The translations under genes were made by a program, and so were the position numbers. Below, piece after piece: positions 61,601 through 64,000 of a stretch of DNA of 64,000 bases. Under the pieces are notes generated by a model. That model had not been told where the DNA came from. It saw only the letters and a list, made by a program, of their open reading frames with translations, and made no database searches. This stretch comes from Micromonospora sp. C95 (lineage in GTDB: Bacteria > Actinomycetota > Actinomycetes > Mycobacteriales > Micromonosporaceae). Location of the stretch: NCBI RefSeq assembly GCF_018070465.1, contig NZ_JAGPXT010000025.1:1-64000 (forward strand), written 5' to 3'. Within the stretch, counting starts at the first letter, position 1. Every line of letters begins with the position of its first letter.

Positions 61601-62302
61601 GTGCGTGGTGCCGTCGACGAGCACCCCGCCGGGCGGTGCCGCCGACTGCAACCGGGAGGCGGTGTTGACCACGTCGCCGGCGACGATCGCCTGCCCACCG
61701 TCGCGGGCGGCGGCCACGTCGACGAGCGCCTCACCGGTAGCCACCCCGACCCGGAAGCGCAACCCGTCGGTGCCGGTCGGGGTGAACCGGGTCAGCACCC
61801 GCTGCAACTCCAACCCGGCCCGCACACACCGCAACGCGTCGGTCTCGGTGGCCACCGGCGCACCGAACAGCGCCATCACCGCGTCGCCAATGTACTTCTC
61901 CACCACCCCGCCGTACTGGCCGACCACCCGGCGGGCCGCGGAGAAGAAGCCGGTCTGCATGCCCCGGACCAACTCCGGGTCGGCCCGCTCGACGTACGGG
62001 GTGAAGTCGATCAGATCGACGAAGAGCACGCTGACCCGGCGGCGATCCTCCTGGTTGAGGGCACCCGGTCGGTCGGTGCCGGCCCGGGGTGCGCCGCAGG
62101 AGGTGCAGAAGGCCACGTCCGGCGCGAGGGGGCGCAGGCAGTGCGGGCAGACGGCACCGAGTTCCGCGCCGCAGCCACCGCAGAAGCGGTCGCCCTCGGC
62201 GGCGGTACGTCCACAGCGGTCACACTGCGCGGCGATGACACCCTCCAGTGGCCGGCCCCGGGCGCCCCGGGGCGCAGCATCGAGTATCGCCGTGCGGCGC
62301 AC
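58685..62302 (-). CDS. Zinc-ribbon, class III cyclase and AAA/TPR regulator
   Basis: A 1205-residue multidomain protein. Residues 25-75 are two zinc ribbons (CDRCG, FCGGCG, CPHC, FCTSCG). Residues 85-270 are a class III adenylate/guanylate cyclase with both metal Asp residues (FVDLIDFT, YIGDAVMALFG), the specificity Lys in EKYIGD and the NTASRLQ Asn/Arg, so it looks catalytically competent. An AAA/STAND ATPase follows, with P-loop FGRAGIGKSRLV near 308 and Walker B LVFEDLHWAD near 430, then some 600 residues of TPR-like helices. The GTG at 62300-62302 is the start; no HTH is present. It is likely a cyclic-nucleotide signalling hub. Convergent with plsC. Confidence 0.9.
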   Translation of the reverse strand: MRRTAILDAAPRGARGRPLEGVIAAQCDRCGRTAAEGDRFCGGCGAELGAVCPHCLRPLAPDVAFCTSCGAPRAGTDRPGALNQEDRRRVSVLFVDLIDFTPYVERADPELVRGMQTGFFSAARRVVGQYGGVVEKYIGDAVMALFGAPVATETDALRCVRAGLELQRVLTRFTPTGTDGLRFRVGVATGEALVDVAAARDGGQAIVAGDVVNTASRLQSAAPPGGVLVDGTTHALTRDTIRYDEQPSVTLRGRSAPTEVWLARSAVRQQPTDREPDTTPLIDREHELGMLVNALHRSLRDRRPQVVTVFGRAGIGKSRLVRELHRHTGRLVDEPLTWRIGRCPPFGENVTFAALADIVKAEAGILDTDPAVSAAQRLTAAVGELVGVAERDRVVDALRPLVGLAGNPLPAEEAESAWRRFLLALAARRPTVLVFEDLHWADDAMLRFVELLGAAARDVPLLLLCTARPELVDRDPSWAGTITGSVTIALPPLRDTGIAALYAHMFGQAAFSADLLTPLIEVAGGNPLYAHEYVRMLIEQGALRQSGRGWSLEKHLDLPMPESVHAVIANRVDLLDAKDRAVLLAAAVVGVQFWPGAVAAAVGQPVESVERALRRLEQRDFVHEQAASTMAGQPEYRFRHVLVRDVCYQRLPRTERVARHERTADWLDTLSQSRDTDLAEVLAHHRWAAHEIARSLGMETRRYAAPARAALHRAARRAYALHGLDAAAGHAARALGLADDSDPVGRLQLELLSTEISFHRDGNAFLSGGGPEQVQALAERLLAYGDEACAARAWTLLGQAAWLRADRPAALACLDRAVRLFDPLPDSPQKADAFAELGRLHMLNYERDPAVAAADTAAAIGDRLGLTEIRTNARITAATARYQAGERAGLDELYAIVESSRAGQLLALPRATQNLAYAVCEEGDWVRSDALLAAAPARTASGQTLTTSYSSEATRAWFEGDFDRLLTAAEACMNTPTGSWDMQVRGLRSCLLVLRGQPVPPGPPADGAPDGAPPRDDVAAALDTARRGGFHRLHWTMLAMGALCRAVQGRLDEAAALVDELAESWTAVPALASGEWIAAAGWAASLAGRKPAARVRAMLDRVGHRTPWSEAALRTVTGALAGFDDNHRHAAELHLAAAEIYAGIPDVTDRMLALTFAVRELAAAGDHAAADAPLAELRAFAHRNAAPGLLALTHPPDDAAQILAS

Positions 62303-62415
62303 TGTCGGGTACCGGGCTGTTGGTTTGTGGACACTCAGCCGGGCAGGTCACCACGCTTCGGAACGGCTAGATTCAGGCAACCGATTCGTCGACCGCTGAT
62401 CAGGGGGACAGCTCC

Positions 62416-62625
62416 ATGGTGTACGTGATGCTGAAGAGTGACTGGACCGACGGAAACGGAGTCGCCCACTCCGCCGGTGACTCGGTGGACGTGGACGCCG
62501 CCACCCTCGCCCAGCTCCAGGCGCAGGGGATCGTCGGCGAGGTGCCCGGCGGTGGCAAGGACGGTACGGACTGGGTCGGACCGGGTGGGACGGACTGGGT
62601 CGGACCGGGCAGCACCAAGCCCTGA
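62416..62625 (+). CDS. Small protein with two C-terminal GTDWVGPG repeats
   Basis: A 69-residue protein. Residues 1-43 form a small beta-rich module (VYVMLKSDWTDGNGVAHSAG, then a VDVDAATLAQLQAQGIVGEV helix) similar in style to short domains seen in phage-like or secreted structures. The tail has two exact GTDWVGPG copies (about 50-65), each encoded by near-identical DNA. The ATG follows GGGGGACAGCTCC. It is divergent from the cyclase/ATPase gene with 113 bases between, and a strong terminator follows, so it is a single-gene transcript. Function unknown. Confidence 0.8.
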   Translation: MVYVMLKSDWTDGNGVAHSAGDSVDVDAATLAQLQAQGIVGEVPGGGKDGTDWVGPGGTDWVGPGSTKP

Positions 62626-62635
62626 CCGAACATTC

Positions 62636-62672
62636 GCGGGCGGCGCCGGGAGATCCTCCCGGCGCCGCCCGC
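62636..62672. terminator. Strong terminator between the small protein and Crp-type genes
   Basis: A perfect 16 bp stem (62636-62651 with 62657-62672) around GATCC, 10 bases past the small-protein stop and 28 bases from the convergent Crp gene end. Confidence 0.85.
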
Positions 62673-62700
62673 GGTTATGTCCTGCCGCCCGCGGGGCCGC

Positions 62701-63393
62701 TCAGCGCTCGTTCATGCCGGCGCGGCGGCGCAGCGCGGGCACGTCGGTGACCACGATCCGCCGGCCCTCGGTACGCAGCCAACCCCGGCTGGCGAACGAC
62801 CCGATCGCCTGGTTGACGCTCTGCCGGGAGCCGCCGGCCATCTCGGCGAGCTGGCTCTGGTTCAGCTCGATGGTGATCATCGGGGCCTGGCTCTCGCCGG
62901 CGAGCCGGACCAGCGTCTTGGCCACCCGGCCGGGCAGGTCGAGGAAGACGTGGTCGGCGTTCTGCTCGGTCAACCGGCGGATCAACGCACCGAGCGAGCG
63001 CATCACCGCGTCGAGGATGCGCGCGTTCGAGTGCACCAGCTCCATGAAGGCCGGCCGGGACAACGCCAGCGCGGCGGTGTCCTCGATCGCCTCGGCCGAG
63101 GTCGAGCGGGTCGAGGCGTCCAGCAGGGAGACCTCGCCCAGCACGTCCGGCGGTCGCATCACGGTCAGGATCGCCCGTTCGCCGGTGGGCGCGGTCCGGA
63201 ACACGGCCACCGCGCCGCGCCGCAGGATGATCAGCGACTCGCCCGGGTCGTTCTCCACGAACAGCAGCTGACCCTTGCGGTAGGTGCGGGGCACCGCCGC
63301 GGCGACCACCCGCTGGCGCACCTCCGGCTCGAGCCCGGCGAACATGTCAACGCCGGTGAGCGCGTCGCCCGGCTCCGGCAGGCGCATCTCCAC
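62701..63393 (-). CDS. Crp/Fnr-family transcriptional regulator
   Basis: A 230-residue regulator. Residues 15-130 are a cyclic-nucleotide-binding fold (FVENDPGESLIILRRGAVAVF, then the phosphate-binding region DVLGEVSLLDASTRSTSA, similar to the FGExxLLxxxxRsAt pattern). The winged helix is at 150-220 (LNQSQLAEMAGGSRQSVNQAI). There is no Fnr-type cysteine cluster. It begins at a GTG with GGGGAGGGG upstream. It resembles actinobacterial Crp/GlxR proteins that bind cAMP, and the adjacent class III cyclase gene could supply the ligand; that link is inference. Confidence 0.92.
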   Translation of the reverse strand: MEMRLPEPGDALTGVDMFAGLEPEVRQRVVAAAVPRTYRKGQLLFVENDPGESLIILRRGAVAVFRTAPTGERAILTVMRPPDVLGEVSLLDASTRSTSAEAIEDTAALALSRPAFMELVHSNARILDAVMRSLGALIRRLTEQNADHVFLDLPGRVAKTLVRLAGESQAPMITIELNQSQLAEMAGGSRQSVNQAIGSFASRGWLRTEGRRIVVTDVPALRRRAGMNER

Positions 63394-63656
63394 GGTCCCA
63401 CCCCTCCCCGGTCAAGGACCCCAACTCGCTCACCGGGTGAGCCTGAAGGCCCTGACGAGGTGATCCGACACCCGTTCGGCGTCCGGCAGCGGTAACACAT
63501 CAGATCATGACGGTCCGGTCGCGTGCTGTACACCCCTCAAATCACTTCCGTGACCGGTTCGAGCCGGGTCGTGACCTCGGTACGGGCGATGGAAGCGCTC
63601 CCGGTGTCGCCGACCCGATTCACAGGCCGCGGTGACCGTCGGCGAGGATGGTGCCG

Positions 63657-64000
63657 ATGGTCTACCGCTACTTCTACGACTGTGAGTTCATCGAGGACGG
63701 CCGGACCGTCGAACTGGTCTCGATCGGCGTCGTCGACGAGTACGGCCGCGAGTTCTACGCGGTCTCCACCGAGTTCGACGGGTCCCGCGCGGTGCCCTGG
63801 GTGCGTCGCAACGTCCTGGACAAGCTGCCCTCCCCGGCCGACCGGGCGTGGCGGTCCCGCGAGCGCATCCGCGACGACCTGTACGAGTTCCTGGTCGAGC
63901 CGATCCGGGACCGGCCCGGCGAGGAGGTGGAGCTGTGGGCCTGGTACGCGGCGTACGACCACGTGGCGCTGGCGCAGTTGTGGGGCGCGATGCCGGCGCT
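63657..64000 (+). CDS. 3'-5' exoribonuclease (Rv2179c-like), 5' part
   Basis: The first 114 residues of a DEDD-fold exoribonuclease, cut by the window edge. The start YRYFYDCEFIEDGRTVELVSIGVV carries the first catalytic Asp-x-Glu (DCEFIEDG), and ELWAWYAAYDHVALAQLWG supplies the second Asp region. This closely matches the sequence I recall for M. tuberculosis Rv2179c, a 3'-5' exoribonuclease of the RNase AS type that trims RNA 3' ends. The start is the ATG at 63657; the remaining motifs, including the final Asp/His, lie beyond the window. Confidence 0.9.
   Translation, partial: MVYRYFYDCEFIEDGRTVELVSIGVVDEYGREFYAVSTEFDGSRAVPWVRRNVLDKLPSPADRAWRSRERIRDDLYEFLVEPIRDRPGEEVELWAWYAAYDHVALAQLWGAMPA

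Noticed and set aside
58721..62428. 1235-codon plus-strand frame antisense to the cyclase/ATPase gene
   Set aside because: The long length is a codon-bias effect: the minus strand has zinc-ribbon, cyclase and P-loop motifs; the plus frame has none.

Overview
The window is high-GC DNA from an actinobacterium, most likely a member of the Micromonosporaceae (Micromonospora or a close relative). The pointers are extreme third-position G/C, frequent GTG starts, GTGA/ATGA stop-start overlaps, a qcrCAB/ctaC respiratory cluster and a PimB-type mannosyltransferase. The genus is inferred from overall gene style, not from a marker gene. Almost everything is chromosomal core. As I recall it, the order cobU/T-cobS, DUF3043, glycerate kinase, HesB/ErpA, adenosine-type kinase, ctaC, ctaF, trpD, ctaE, qcrCAB, exonuclease/GIY-YIG, pimB, fadD15, SRPBCC, PlsC, exoribonuclease follows the Rv2208-Rv2179 block of Mycobacterium tuberculosis, with local insertions. 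I found no prophage, insertion sequence, CRISPR array, rRNA, tRNA or biosynthetic gene cluster.

Layout. 1-5.6 kb: cobalamin nucleotide-loop assembly (CobU-CobT fusion, CobS) with small proteins and an M50 protease. 5.6-12.4 kb: aldo/keto reductase, TetR, cupin and a 1385-residue disordered/WG-repeat protein. 12.8-20.9 kb: DUF3043, MurA, NadA, glycerate kinase, ErpA, PfkB kinase, and a TusA/cysteine desulfurase pair. 21-29.7 kb: the respiratory core (ctaC-ctaF, ctaG, ctaE-qcrC-qcrA-qcrB, with trpD and an atypical receiver between); ctaD is not here. 29.8-36 kb: secreted DUF4142 protein with a stress-sigma-like promoter, an ArsR-MFS-Lrp chain of overlapping genes, nucleotidyltransferase/Nudix and an Rsh alarmone enzyme. 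36-42 kb: DEDDh/GIY-YIG nuclease, NYN protein, M48 protease, PimB. 42.6-49.5 kb: degenerate GGDEF-EAL protein, DUF574 methyltransferase, NarL-type two-component pair, FadD15. 49.7-57.4 kb: SRPBCC protein, glucokinase, phosphodiesterase-fold protein, flavin monooxygenase with a nucleophile-less alpha/beta hydrolase, OtsA, membrane protein. 57.9-64 kb: PlsC, a large zinc-ribbon/cyclase/ATPase regulator facing a tiny repeat protein, a Crp-type regulator and the start of an exoribonuclease gene.

The genes mostly serve envelope, cofactor and respiratory housekeeping: the bc1-aa3 supercomplex parts, Fe-S and sulfur carriers, PIM and phospholipid acylation, trehalose, NAD and cobalamin. Several signalling proteins are laid over them. 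The least explained material is non-coding: a 55-56 bp perfect-arm palindrome present twice, a structured 122 bp inverted repeat between divergent genes, and a convergent intergenic region packed with three kinds of tandem repeat. The proteins most worth a second look are the ones with visibly broken or unusual catalytic motifs.
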